A stretch of 6,924 nucleotides of DNA from Bdellovibrio sp. CG10_big_fil_rev_8_21_14_0_10_47_8 (GTDB lineage: Bacteria; Bdellovibrionota; Bdellovibrionia; Bdellovibrionales; Bdellovibrionaceae): NCBI GenBank assembly GCA_002773975.1, contig PEZR01000068.1, forward strand, positions 1-6,924, given 5' to 3'. The notes under the pieces are model-generated. The model did no database searches and was not told the DNA's origin. It was given only the letters and a program-made list of their open reading frames with translations. The translations under genes and the position numbers were made by a program. Each line of letters starts with the position of its first letter. The first letter of the stretch is position 1. This document shows, one piece after another, positions 1-6,924 of this stretch.

Positions 1-2932
1 GAGAATTTTTTCAGCTGAAGATCAACGCTCCATTGAAACGTTGACTGAATTTCAGTTGATCCCATGTCGAGAGTGCCTTTTTGACGATGAAACCATGGAC
101 TCACTTTTGGCTCAATTTCGAAACTCTTGGGTTGAACGAGATGTGGACAAATCTGAAACAGAAGAGATGCTGCGGGCTCTTTCTCGAAAGCAGTATTTTC
201 CAGGAATTGATTTTCTGTTGCCATTTTTCTATCAAAAGCCAGCTGGGGTTTGGGAGCATTTTTCAACAGAGCTCAATGTTTGGGTTTTAGATCCACTCTC
301 GGTTTTTCGCGAGGCTGATCAAATTAGTTCTGAATGGACTCAAGACTTTGCTGCCTCAACAAGACAAACTGTTCGACCACCTCTGTCTGGTCTTTTTTCT
401 TCCGCTGAAAATATTCAATGGCCGGAGTCTAGCCGTTTGTTTGACTTGTCTCCTCTCGCTACTGAAGACTTTCGAGATCAAGAATCCTCCGCCAATACTT
501 TGAAGGTCGAGAAGCAGGTTCATTTTCCAACTTTTCATCTCTATGACCTGTCCAAGTCTCTGCAATCTCTTGCTCCTGGAACCGAGCTTTGGGAAAAAAC
601 ACTTCAGCAGAAATTTTCAGGGTGGCAGAGTGAAGGCTACCACCTGTTTATTGCTGTTAAAAATAAACTTCAGGCCGAACGTTTAAAGATTCTTTTCTCT
701 AAAATGGATTTCTCTGTTGAATCCGCGGACAATACCCAGCAACACTGGCAATCTTGGTTTGACCAACTAACCTCAAAAACAGTTTTTTTAGTTCAACGGG
801 ATCTTTCTGAAAGCGTCCGTATTCCTGAAGAAAATCTCATCTTCCTTCGTGATGAGGATCTCCTCGGAAAAAAACACCGACAACGAGAGACTCCGGCATC
901 CGAGGCCTTTCAAAAAAAAGCACGACGACTTTCTTTTGGCGATCTCAAGCCTGGCGACTGCGTCGTTCATGTTCAGCATGGAATAGGCGTTTATGAAGGG
1001 CTTCGAAAGATGGATATCGGGGGAATCGAATCCGAATTCATCCAAATTGCCTACAAGGACAAGGATAAATTATATCTACCCGTTTACCGCGTGGGTCAGC
1101 TTCAAAAGTTTTCTGGTAACGCCCAAACAACTGTTTTGGACAAGTTGGGTGGACCCGGATGGGAAAAGACCAAAACAAAAGTTAAACGGCATCTCCGCGA
1201 TCTGGCCAACGAGCTCTTGCAGCTCTATGCACAACGATCCCAGCTCGAACGGCCGTCCTTTCGTTTGGATGATCATGACTTCGTCGCCTTTGAATCTTCG
1301 TTTCCCTACGACGAAACCCAGGACCAACTGCGCGCTATCCAAGATCTCGTTAAAGATCTAACCTCACCCCGACCAATGGATCGGCTGATTTGTGGTGATG
1401 TTGGATTTGGTAAAACAGAAATTGCTATGCGTGCAGCTTTTATCGCCGCTCACAATCAAAAACAGGTCGCCGTCCTTGCGCCGACAACAGTACTAACCTT
1501 TCAGCACTTTGAAACATTTAAAAAGCGATTTCATGGATGGCCCATTGAAATAAGAGAACTCAATCGGTTTGTCTCCCCAGCCGATGTTAAGAAGACACTC
1601 AAAGAACTGCGAGAGGGTAAAGTCGATATCATTATTGGAACCCATCGTCTTTTGAGCAAAGACGTAGAGTTCAAAAACCTGGGTCTTCTCGTGGTCGACG
1701 AGGAGCAAAAATTTGGCGTCGTGCACAAAGAACGGATCCGCAAGTTAAAAACAAGCGTTGATACCCTGGCTATGTCTGCAACACCGATTCCACGAACTCT
1801 CAACATGAGTCTAATGGGAATTCGCGATTTAAGTTTAATCAATTCGGCGCCTGTTGATCGACTCCCTGTGCGCACTTTTGTTTGCAAGTTTGACCCAGAA
1901 ACAATTCGTAAAGCCATTGAATCAGAAATAGCACGTGGTGGTCAGGTTTATTTTATCCACAATCGAATTCAAAGTATTTATGCCCTGGCAGATGAGATTC
2001 GACAAATTGTACCTAAAGCAAGAATTCGTGTCGGACATGGTCAATTGGATGAAGAAGAGTTGGAAAAAACAATGGTGGCCTTCTTTAACCATGAAATTGA
2101 TGTTCTCATTTGCACAACCATTGTTGAATCTGGAATGGACGTACCCCGAGCCAATACCATGTTTATAGATCAAGCCCAGATGATGGGACTTTCTCAGCTT
2201 TATCAGCTGAGAGGACGCGTTGGTCGAAGTAAACAGCGGGCCTATTGTTACCTTATTCTTCCCAGAGATAAAAAGCTCGACAAAGAAGCCCAAGAGCGCC
2301 TGAAGGTGATTCAGGAAAACACGGCTCTTGGCAGTGGAATTCGGGTTGCACAGTATGACCTTGAGCTTCGCGGAACTGGCAACATCTTGGGCGAAGATCA
2401 ATCGGGCCACATCAATTCGATTGGTTATGAGCTCTATATGGATCTCCTCAATGAAGCCGTCCATGAAGCTCGCGGCGAGCCCCTCGGGGAAATGGAGTTA
2501 GATCCAGAAATAAATCTGCGCGTCGCTGCGATGATTCCTGAGGACTACATTCAAGATATTCGAATTCGCCTGTCTTTTTACAAAGCCTTAGCTGACATAG
2601 AATCTTCAGAAGACCTCGATCAAATTGAAGAGGAATTAAAAGATCAGTTCGGTCCTCTTCCTGATCCTGTTCTTAATCTGATGGGGTTAATGTTGATTCG
2701 AAGTCGGTGCAAAGTGCTCGGTGTCTTAGACGTGAGTGCTGGCCTGAAAAACGTTTCTTTAAAATTTTCACCGGGAACAAAAATGAAACCTGAAACCGTC
2801 ATCTCTCTGGCCATGCGAGAAAATAGAAAATACTCGGTTACTCCAGACAATCGACTAAACATTCGAATGAATAATATTTCGTGGCCCGCTGTTTACGAAG
2901 AGCTTGAGTATCTTCTAAGGCTGATTAATTAA
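1..2932 (+). CDS. mfd: Transcription-repair coupling factor Mfd (TRCF), 5'-truncated by the window edge
   Basis: Mfd is a cytoplasmic ATP-dependent DNA translocase. It pushes RNA polymerase off DNA lesions and recruits UvrA to start nucleotide excision repair. The reading frame is open from base 2, giving 976 codons. The residues before the TTG at 41 (RIFSAEDQRSIETL) already match the UvrB-like domain of Mfd, so the true start lies upstream and about 170-200 residues are missing. Domains in order: end of the UvrB-like module (about 2-300); a divergent middle domain; the CarD-like RNA polymerase-interaction domain (about 935-1240, with VVHVQHGIGVYEG); a helical linker; RecG-like motor lobes with Walker A GDVGFGKTE (1394-1420), Walker B DEEQ (1697-1708), motif III SAT (1775-1783) and motif VI QLRGRVGRS (2204-2233). 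The TRG translocation motif (ELRGTGNILGEDQSG, from about 2363) and the C-terminal autoinhibitory domain with IPEDYIQDIRIRLSFYKAL follow. DEEQ replaces the E. coli DEEH, a common variant. All motor residues examined are present, so it should be functional. It converges on the next gene. Confidence 0.98.
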   Translation, partial: RIFSAEDQRSIETLTEFQLIPCRECLFDDETMDSLLAQFRNSWVERDVDKSETEEMLRALSRKQYFPGIDFLLPFFYQKPAGVWEHFSTELNVWVLDPLSVFREADQISSEWTQDFAASTRQTVRPPLSGLFSSAENIQWPESSRLFDLSPLATEDFRDQESSANTLKVEKQVHFPTFHLYDLSKSLQSLAPGTELWEKTLQQKFSGWQSEGYHLFIAVKNKLQAERLKILFSKMDFSVESADNTQQHWQSWFDQLTSKTVFLVQRDLSESVRIPEENLIFLRDEDLLGKKHRQRETPASEAFQKKARRLSFGDLKPGDCVVHVQHGIGVYEGLRKMDIGGIESEFIQIAYKDKDKLYLPVYRVGQLQKFSGNAQTTVLDKLGGPGWEKTKTKVKRHLRDLANELLQLYAQRSQLERPSFRLDDHDFVAFESSFPYDETQDQLRAIQDLVKDLTSPRPMDRLICGDVGFGKTEIAMRAAFIAAHNQKQVAVLAPTTVLTFQHFETFKKRFHGWPIEIRELNRFVSPADVKKTLKELREGKVDIIIGTHRLLSKDVEFKNLGLLVVDEEQKFGVVHKERIRKLKTSVDTLAMSATPIPRTLNMSLMGIRDLSLINSAPVDRLPVRTFVCKFDPETIRKAIESEIARGGQVYFIHNRIQSIYALADEIRQIVPKARIRVGHGQLDEEELEKTMVAFFNHEIDVLICTTIVESGMDVPRANTMFIDQAQMMGLSQLYQLRGRVGRSKQRAYCYLILPRDKKLDKEAQERLKVIQENTALGSGIRVAQYDLELRGTGNILGEDQSGHINSIGYELYMDLLNEAVHEARGEPLGEMELDPEINLRVAAMIPEDYIQDIRIRLSFYKALADIESSEDLDQIEEELKDQFGPLPDPVLNLMGLMLIRSRCKVLGVLDVSAGLKNVSLKFSPGTKMKPETVISLAMRENRKYSVTPDNRLNIRMNNISWPAVYEELEYLLRLIN

Positions 2933-2947
2933 AGACATCGTACAGAA

Positions 2948-3718
2948 TTAAAATTCAAAACGAAGGCCCGCACCAAAGTTTATATCCGTCTGAAAATTCG
3001 GATCCTTTGATGAATCGGATGGATTGTAAACGGAAACAAAGAGGTCTAAATATGTATTTTCAAGCCCGGAAGAATTTCTGGCATACAGCGAGGAATCAGG
3101 ATCCAAAGAGTTTAGCTGAATCAAAGCTCCAAATGTGATGGCCGTTGATTCAGAGGTCTCCCCAGATACGGATCCCTCCGTTTTTGATCCAGCCTCATCC
3201 CAACGGAATCTCAATAACTGTGCAGAAAAATAGGGAGCCAGATATGGCTCAGGGAACAACACGTCCATGACGTACAACAGACCCAACCCGTATTTTGTGA
3301 GATTCAGTGCCCTCTCTGCGCGTCGATAATCGGTAACTTCACCATGTCCGGCCATCGCTGAAACCCCAACGCCACCGATTCCCAAATTGTATTTTTGGGC
3401 CACTTCAAATTGCAACAAAGGAATCGGCAAACTATCAAACTCTTCGTCATAAGAGGCATTGTCGATTCGCGACCGAAATTTATTGGGATATATTTGGTCC
3501 ACATTGATCGCGAAATACGTCGCCCATTTGCCTCGACGATCACGATAGGCTTCGTCCTGACGGGCAGCATAGACAACATCGATTTTTCCGTCGTTGGAGG
3601 CGTCTGATAGACTCGGGCTGATCTCTACTGCTGAACTCGTTCTTGCGATCAGCAAAAGGCTCAAGCAAAGCAGCAGCGATAATAGAAATGTTCCAAGCAC
3701 ACTTTGGGCAGTTCTCAT
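2948..3718 (-). CDS. Secreted protein, probable outer-membrane beta-barrel, function unknown
   Basis: I do not recognise a named family for this 256-residue protein. The N-terminus is a Sec signal peptide: Arg2, a hydrophobic stretch at about residues 11-25 (FLLSLLLCLSLLLIA), then RTSSA with a likely signal peptidase I cut between Ala30 and Val31, leaving about 226 residues. Cys18 is preceded by Leu, so there is no proper lipobox. The mature part is rich in glycine, tyrosine and alternating hydrophobic residues (for example YNLGIGGVGVSAMAG and ITFGALIQL). It ends GLRFEF; a terminal Phe is typical of the strand recognised by the BAM barrel-assembly machinery. No enzyme motif is visible. The ATG at 3718 is preceded two codons earlier by an in-frame TAA, so the frame cannot extend further; no Shine-Dalgarno sequence is visible before it. 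It lies downstream of the atp terminator on the same strand, so it probably has its own promoter, and its stop is 15 bases from the mfd stop. That it is a real gene is fairly sure; the barrel assignment is inference. Confidence 0.8.
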   Translation of the reverse strand: MRTAQSVLGTFLLSLLLCLSLLLIARTSSAVEISPSLSDASNDGKIDVVYAARQDEAYRDRRGKWATYFAINVDQIYPNKFRSRIDNASYDEEFDSLPIPLLQFEVAQKYNLGIGGVGVSAMAGHGEVTDYRRAERALNLTKYGLGLLYVMDVLFPEPYLAPYFSAQLLRFRWDEAGSKTEGSVSGETSESTAITFGALIQLNSLDPDSSLYARNSSGLENTYLDLFVSVYNPSDSSKDPNFQTDINFGAGLRFEF

Positions 3719-3833
3719 CTGTTAAGAGTATTTCACGACTTTGTGCAGAAGTCCCAGCACAGAAATTTTTCTCAACTTTGTTCTGAGTCTAGGTCTTGTT
3801 TAGGCTTCTTTTGCCAGACCAATGTCGGCCTTA

Positions 3834-3866
3834 AAATGAAAAGGGAGCCTCTAAGCTCCCTTTTTA
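3834..3866 (-). terminator. Rho-independent terminator of the atp operon, possibly bidirectional
   Basis: A perfect 10-bp inverted repeat, AAAAGGGAGC (3839-3848) and GCTCCCTTTT (3855-3864), encloses a 6-base loop. Read on the minus strand it begins 24 bases after the atpC stop, and its T-rich side continues as TTTTCATTTT, as expected for an intrinsic terminator ending atpC. Read on the plus strand it is followed by TTTTTAAC, so it could also stop transcription coming the other way. Confidence 0.88.
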
Positions 3867-3887
3867 ACTTTGTTTTTTGTCCGAAGA

Positions 3888-4301
3888 TCAGTGTTTTTTA
3901 TTTTCTCCAACCAAATCAATTTCGGCTTTTAGCCGACCAATTTCATGCCTTGTTTTTTCCCAATCAACCTCGTCCAAAGATTCTGTCGCCAATTTGTTTT
4001 CAAACTGCTTCAGATGTTCCTCGACAACTTTGACCTCGATCTCATCGGCATGAACCGCCGTTTCTGCCAGAACATTTACCGCTTCCGTAGAAATCTGACA
4101 ATAGCCCCAGCTGATGGCTACCTTGTCAGTCTGGCCATTCTTAAGGCGATACTTCAAAATACCAGCCTCTAATGTCGTCATTAACGGAGAGTGTCCTGGC
4201 AATACATTCAGCTCACCAGAGAAGGCTGGCAAAGTAATCTCTTCGAGCTCCATGTCTGTCACAACTTTTTTATCGGGCGTGGCAAAATTCAGTTTAAACA
4301 T
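3888..4301 (-). CDS. atpC: F1-ATPase epsilon subunit
   Basis: This is the epsilon subunit of F-type ATP synthase. It sits on the lower end of gamma in the central rotor stalk, couples F1 to the c-ring, and can inhibit ATP hydrolysis through its C-terminal helices. Its 137 residues are close to the E. coli length (139). The N-terminal beta-sandwich (about residues 1-85) carries the conserved stretch GELNVLPGHSPLMTTL (29-44). The C-terminal two-helix domain (about 86-137) is charged and helical (EEHLKQFENKL, then EIGRLKAEIDL). The ATP-binding motif I/LDxxRA known from Bacillus-type epsilon is not kept: the aligned residues 88-93 read IEVKVV. The ATG overlaps the atpD stop by one base (TAATG), and only a weak GAAGAAG lies upstream, so translation is probably coupled to atpD. 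It is the last gene of the operon, followed by a strong terminator. Confidence 0.97.
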   Translation of the reverse strand: MFKLNFATPDKKVVTDMELEEITLPAFSGELNVLPGHSPLMTTLEAGILKYRLKNGQTDKVAISWGYCQISTEAVNVLAETAVHADEIEVKVVEEHLKQFENKLATESLDEVDWEKTRHEIGRLKAEIDLVGENKKH

Positions 4302-5704
4302 TACTGTAACTTCTTCGCTTTCTCGATGGCTTCTTCAATTGTTCCAACCATGTAAAATGCTTGTTCTGGAAGATTGTCGTGTTTGCCTTCAAGAATTTCT
4401 TTGAAGCCACGAACGGTATCTTTGACGTCAACATATCTTCCCTGCATTCCAGTAAACTGTTCAGCAACGAAAAATGGTTGCGACAAGAATCTCTGCATTT
4501 TTCGAGCTCTAGAAACAACCAGTTTATCTTCTTCAGACAGCTCATCCATGCCCAAGATCGCGATGATATCCTGTAGCTCACGATATCTTTGCAATGTCGA
4601 CTGAACAGAACGTGCGACACTATAGTGTTCCTCACCAACGACCATTGGATCCAAGATTCGAGATGTGGATGTCAATGGGTGAACCGCAGGAAAGATGGCC
4701 ATGGCTGCAATATCTCGATCCAAATTTGTTGTTGCATCTAAGTGGGTGAATGTCGTCGCTGGCGCTGGATCAGTATAGTCATCCGCAGGAACGTAAACGG
4801 CCTGAACAGAGGTAATTGATCCCTTTTTTGTAGAGGTAATTCGTTCCTGCATTGCGCCCATTTCAGTCGCCAAGGTTGGCTGATATCCGACCGCCGAAGG
4901 AATACGTCCAAGCAGGGCTGATACTTCTGATCCCGCTTGTGTAAATCGGAAGATATTATCAACGAAGAAAAGAACGTCTTGATTTTTTACGTCACGAAAA
5001 TATTCCGCAACTGTCAATCCGGTCAAAGCGACTCGCGCTCGAGCCCCAGGGGGCTCATTCATTTGGCCGTAAACAAGCGCCGTTTTATTGATAACTCCTG
5101 AATCTTTCATCTCATGCCACAAATCATTCCCTTCACGAGTTCGTTCACCAACACCCGCAAATACTGAATAACCACCATGCTCTGTCCCGATATTCCGAAT
5201 GAGCTCCATGATCAATACGGTTTTACCAACACCGGCTCCACCGAACAGACCAATCTTTCCACCTTTTGCATAGGGCGCCAAAAGGTCGACGACTTTGATT
5301 CCGGTCATCAACATTTCCGTGGCGATTGTTTGATCTTCAAACTTTGGCGCTGCACGGTGAATAGGCCATCGTTCTTTTGCTTTTACTTCTCCAGCCTCAT
5401 CCACTGGATCACCAACAACATTGATAATTCGACCCAAGACTTCTTCTCCGACAGGAGCCGTAATCATGTTCCCGGTGTTCATCACTTTTTCACCACGAGT
5501 TAGACCTTCGGTAGAATCCATTGAGATGGTTCTCACCACAGAGTCGCCTAAGTGTTGAGCCACCTCCAGAGTGAGGTTGTACTCTTTATCTGAGATAGAT
5601 TTATTTGAAACCTTCAGTGCGGTATTGATTGCGGGCAGCTCGCTTCCGCCAAATTCTACGTCAACGACCGGACCCATTACCTGTTTTACTTTTCCCAATT
5701 GCAT
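4301..5704 (-). CDS. atpD: F1-ATPase beta subunit (catalytic)
   Basis: This is the catalytic subunit of the F1 head, where ADP and phosphate are joined to ATP in the cytoplasmic alpha3-beta3 ring. Its 467 residues fit the family, and the frame is intact. The N-terminal barrel (about 1-80) begins GKVKQVMGPVVDVEF. The nucleotide-binding domain holds the P-loop GGAGVGKT (155-162), the catalytic glutamate in GERTREG (Glu187) and Walker B FFVDN (Asp249). It also contains SALLGRIPSAVGYQPTLATE (262-281) and YVPADDYTDPAPATTF (304-319). The C-terminal helical domain has the DELSEED loop (387-393), through which beta contacts gamma and epsilon. The alpha/beta signature reads PAVHPLTSTS (339-348), with His where most beta subunits have Asp. 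A strong AAGGAG seven bases before the ATG fixes the start. It lies 32 bases after atpG and overlaps atpC by one base. Confidence 0.99.
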   Translation of the reverse strand: MQLGKVKQVMGPVVDVEFGGSELPAINTALKVSNKSISDKEYNLTLEVAQHLGDSVVRTISMDSTEGLTRGEKVMNTGNMITAPVGEEVLGRIINVVGDPVDEAGEVKAKERWPIHRAAPKFEDQTIATEMLMTGIKVVDLLAPYAKGGKIGLFGGAGVGKTVLIMELIRNIGTEHGGYSVFAGVGERTREGNDLWHEMKDSGVINKTALVYGQMNEPPGARARVALTGLTVAEYFRDVKNQDVLFFVDNIFRFTQAGSEVSALLGRIPSAVGYQPTLATEMGAMQERITSTKKGSITSVQAVYVPADDYTDPAPATTFTHLDATTNLDRDIAAMAIFPAVHPLTSTSRILDPMVVGEEHYSVARSVQSTLQRYRELQDIIAILGMDELSEEDKLVVSRARKMQRFLSQPFFVAEQFTGMQGRYVDVKDTVRGFKEILEGKHDNLPEQAFYMVGTIEEAIEKAKKLQ

Positions 5705-5711
5705 CTTAAAG

Positions 5712-5717
5712 CTCCTT
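5712..5717 (-). promoter_or_regulatory. Shine-Dalgarno site of atpD
   Basis: On the minus strand AAGGAG is followed by seven bases (CTTTAAG) and the atpD ATG. It is the best ribosome binding site in the window. This fits the demand for three beta subunits per F1 complex, against one gamma and one epsilon. It also settles the atpD start. Confidence 0.85.
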
Positions 5718-5736
5718 CAATAATCAATTTAAAAAA

Positions 5737-6618
5737 CTATTTTAAAGACTCCGCACCACTCACAATTTCAGTCAATTCCGTCGTGATTTTCTCTTGGCGA
5801 AGCTTATTGTATGTGAGTGTCAGTTTAGAAATCATCTCTTTGGCATTATTCGTTGCACTTTCCATGGCGGACATTCGAGCACCATGCTCTGCTGCCACAG
5901 ACTCGCTCATGCAGCGGTAGACCTGCACGCTGAACGCTTTCACCAACAACTGATCGATAATTTTTTCCGGCGAGGGTTCATAAATCATATCGGCAGAAAA
6001 CGCTGTCTTCGCCTCAGCTCCGGTGAATGTGTTGTTGCTCACATCAATAGGCAGCAATCTCTCAGAGACCACCTCTTGAGAAATAGCAGATTTAAACTCG
6101 TTATAGATCAATCGAATTTCGTCGTACTGACCATCAAGATAGTCCTTCATCAAACGCTCGGCGACCTTAGAGGCCAACGCATAAGAAATATCTTTGTCTA
6201 ATTTAAAGATTGTGTCGATCGGACCCACACCACGACGAGCAAAATAATCATTGGCGCGGCGACCAATAAATAGGAAGTCCAATTTTTCCAAGCTTTTCTT
6301 GTGCGCATTGAAATAGGCGTCTGCGAACTTATTAATATTTGAATTGAAGGCGCCACAGAGTCCGCGATCCGATGTTAAAACAACCAAAAGAACTTTCTTT
6401 GTTTCTGTTGGTGGCTCCATTAAGGGGTGGGAAACCCTGTTGGTCGTCGCAATATCCGCAATGACCTTAATCAAGGTCGTTGCATAGGGCCTCATATTCA
6501 CGATCTGATTCTGTGCTCGACGCAACTTCGCAGCAGACACCAGCTTCATGGCTTTGGTGATTTGCTGCGTATTTTTTGTTGAGTCAATCCGAACTCGGAT
6601 ATCCTTTAAACTTGCCAT
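5737..6618 (-). CDS. atpG: F1-ATPase gamma subunit
   Basis: Gamma is the rotor shaft of F1: a long coiled coil that turns inside the alpha3-beta3 ring and drives the catalytic sites in sequence. At 293 residues it is close to the E. coli length (287). The N-terminal helix starts MASLKDIRVRIDSTKNTQQI and continues TKAMKLVSAAKLRRAQ (21-36). The central Rossmann-like domain carries TSDRGLCGAFNSN (82-94). The C-terminal helix contains EHGARMSAMESATNNAKEMI (244-263) and the gamma signature ITTELTEIVSGAES (278-291). No chloroplast-type redox insertion is present. The ATG has a GAGGA site five bases upstream that overlaps the atpA stop. It sits between atpA and atpD, the standard order, and ends in TAG. 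Confidence 0.98.
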   Translation of the reverse strand: MASLKDIRVRIDSTKNTQQITKAMKLVSAAKLRRAQNQIVNMRPYATTLIKVIADIATTNRVSHPLMEPPTETKKVLLVVLTSDRGLCGAFNSNINKFADAYFNAHKKSLEKLDFLFIGRRANDYFARRGVGPIDTIFKLDKDISYALASKVAERLMKDYLDGQYDEIRLIYNEFKSAISQEVVSERLLPIDVSNNTFTGAEAKTAFSADMIYEPSPEKIIDQLLVKAFSVQVYRCMSESVAAEHGARMSAMESATNNAKEMISKLTLTYNKLRQEKITTELTEIVSGAESLK

Positions 6619-6623
6619 TCAGA

Positions 6624-6629
6624 TCCTCT
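6624..6629 (-). promoter_or_regulatory. Shine-Dalgarno site of atpG, overlapping the atpA stop codon
   Basis: On the minus strand AGAGGA is followed by five bases and the atpG ATG. Its first two bases belong to the atpA stop codon TAG (6628-6630). Ribosomes finishing atpA therefore stop on the atpG binding site, which favours coupled translation of alpha and gamma. It also supports the atpG start at 6618. Confidence 0.75.
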
Positions 6630-6924
6630 ATTTTGACGCCTGGAATACGGCCTTGAACTCATCCAGTGCTGTTACAAGTGAGGTTTTAATCTCAGGCGTG
6701 ATCGCCTTTTGTTCTGCAATATTTTTCATTACATGACTGTGTTTAGTTCTCAAAAATTCCAACAATTCCTTTTCATATCGACGAACATTTGACTCTGGAT
6801 AAGAATCTAAATAGCCATTTGTCGCCGCATAGATAGACACAACTTGTTCCTCAACTCGGAACGGCGAATAGGCCGATTGTTTCAATAGCTCGACCAATCG
6901 ACGACCGCGAGCCAACTGTTGTTG
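6628..6924 (-). CDS. atpA: F1-ATPase alpha subunit, C-terminal 99 codons only
   Basis: This is the C-terminal end of the alpha subunit, which alternates with beta in the F1 head and carries the non-catalytic nucleotide sites. The frame runs off the window edge. The visible residues start QQQLARGRRLVELLKQ and include SPFRVEEQVVSIYAATNGYL, then RRYEKELLEFLRTKH and EFKAVFQASK before a TAG stop. These match the C-terminal helical domain of AtpA, which normally ends about here. The nucleotide-binding part is outside the window. The TTG at 6915 is an internal Leu codon, not a start. Its position directly before atpG is the usual operon order. Confidence 0.96.
   Translation of the reverse strand, partial: QQQLARGRRLVELLKQSAYSPFRVEEQVVSIYAATNGYLDSYPESNVRRYEKELLEFLRTKHSHVMKNIAEQKAITPEIKTSLVTALDEFKAVFQASK

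Noticed and set aside
41..43. TTG as the start codon of mfd
   Set aside because: The frame is open to the window edge, and the residues before it already match the conserved Mfd sequence, so the gene begins upstream of the window.
912..919. Run of eight A in mfd as a programmed frameshift or phase-variation site
   Set aside because: The zero frame continues through it into a full set of Mfd domains. A -1 slip would end within about 30 codons, and there is no downstream stimulatory structure that I can see.
1922..2464. 180-codon open frame on the minus strand inside mfd
   Set aside because: It is antisense to the conserved helicase lobe, has no recognisable motif, and its composition is what the opposite strand of a coding region gives. 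The other internal frames in mfd and the atp genes were rejected for the same reason.
1034..2567. Six GAATTC sites within about 1.5 kb of mfd (1034, 1818, 1965, 2022, 2337, 2562)
   Set aside because: The sites are more frequent than chance, but several sit in Ile-Arg or similar codon pairs (ATTCG contexts). Codon use in this gene explains them better than a regulatory or repeat element.
3792..3820. Imperfect hairpin GGTCT...AGACC with inner GGC/GCC upstream of the barrel-like gene
   Set aside because: It has short, interrupted stems and no T run in the right place. It is too weak to call a terminator or riboswitch.
3704..4033. 109-codon plus-strand open frame across the intergenic region
   Set aside because: It runs through the terminator hairpin and antisense to atpC, and has no ribosome binding site or recognisable protein features.

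Overview
The window is a chromosomal housekeeping segment of a Gram-negative bacterium. It carries most of a transcription-repair coupling factor gene (mfd) on the plus strand. Facing it on the minus strand are the F1-ATPase genes in the usual order atpA-atpG-atpD-atpC, with one small unrecognised outer-membrane-type gene in between. Base composition looks moderate to slightly AT-rich (estimated by eye). Two features point to an outer membrane: a secreted protein ending in phenylalanine after a beta-rich, aromatic-alternating tail, and proteobacterial-like F1 subunits. The mix of features resembles a Bdellovibrio-like lineage (Bdellovibrionota). That placement rests on family resemblance only; no search was run.

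Layout. 1-2932 (+): mfd, missing its first roughly 170-200 codons because the window begins inside the gene; the remaining domains are intact. 2933-2947: a 15-base gap between two converging genes, with no visible terminator. 2948-3718 (-): a 256-residue protein with a Sec signal peptide and the look of an outer-membrane beta-barrel. 3719-3887: an intergenic stretch containing a strong hairpin terminator that closes the atp operon and has T runs on both sides. 3888-4301 (-): atpC. 4301-5704 (-): atpD. 5737-6618 (-): atpG. 6628-6924 (-): the last 99 codons of atpA.

How the genes work together. AtpA, AtpG, AtpD and AtpC are the alpha, gamma, beta and epsilon subunits of F1, the soluble catalytic head of ATP synthase. 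They are packed as one transcription unit: a 9-base gap (atpA-atpG), a 32-base gap with a strong ribosome binding site (atpG-atpD), and a one-base TAATG overlap (atpD-atpC). The operon promoter and the delta and F0 genes lie outside the window. Mfd acts separately, removing RNA polymerase stalled at DNA damage and recruiting UvrA. The small membrane protein between them has no evident link to either system.

I found no new multi-gene system here. The points worth a second look are the unrecognised barrel-like protein and its apparent lack of a Shine-Dalgarno sequence, the two-sided terminator, the convergent ends without a terminator, and two residue-level departures in AtpC and AtpD.
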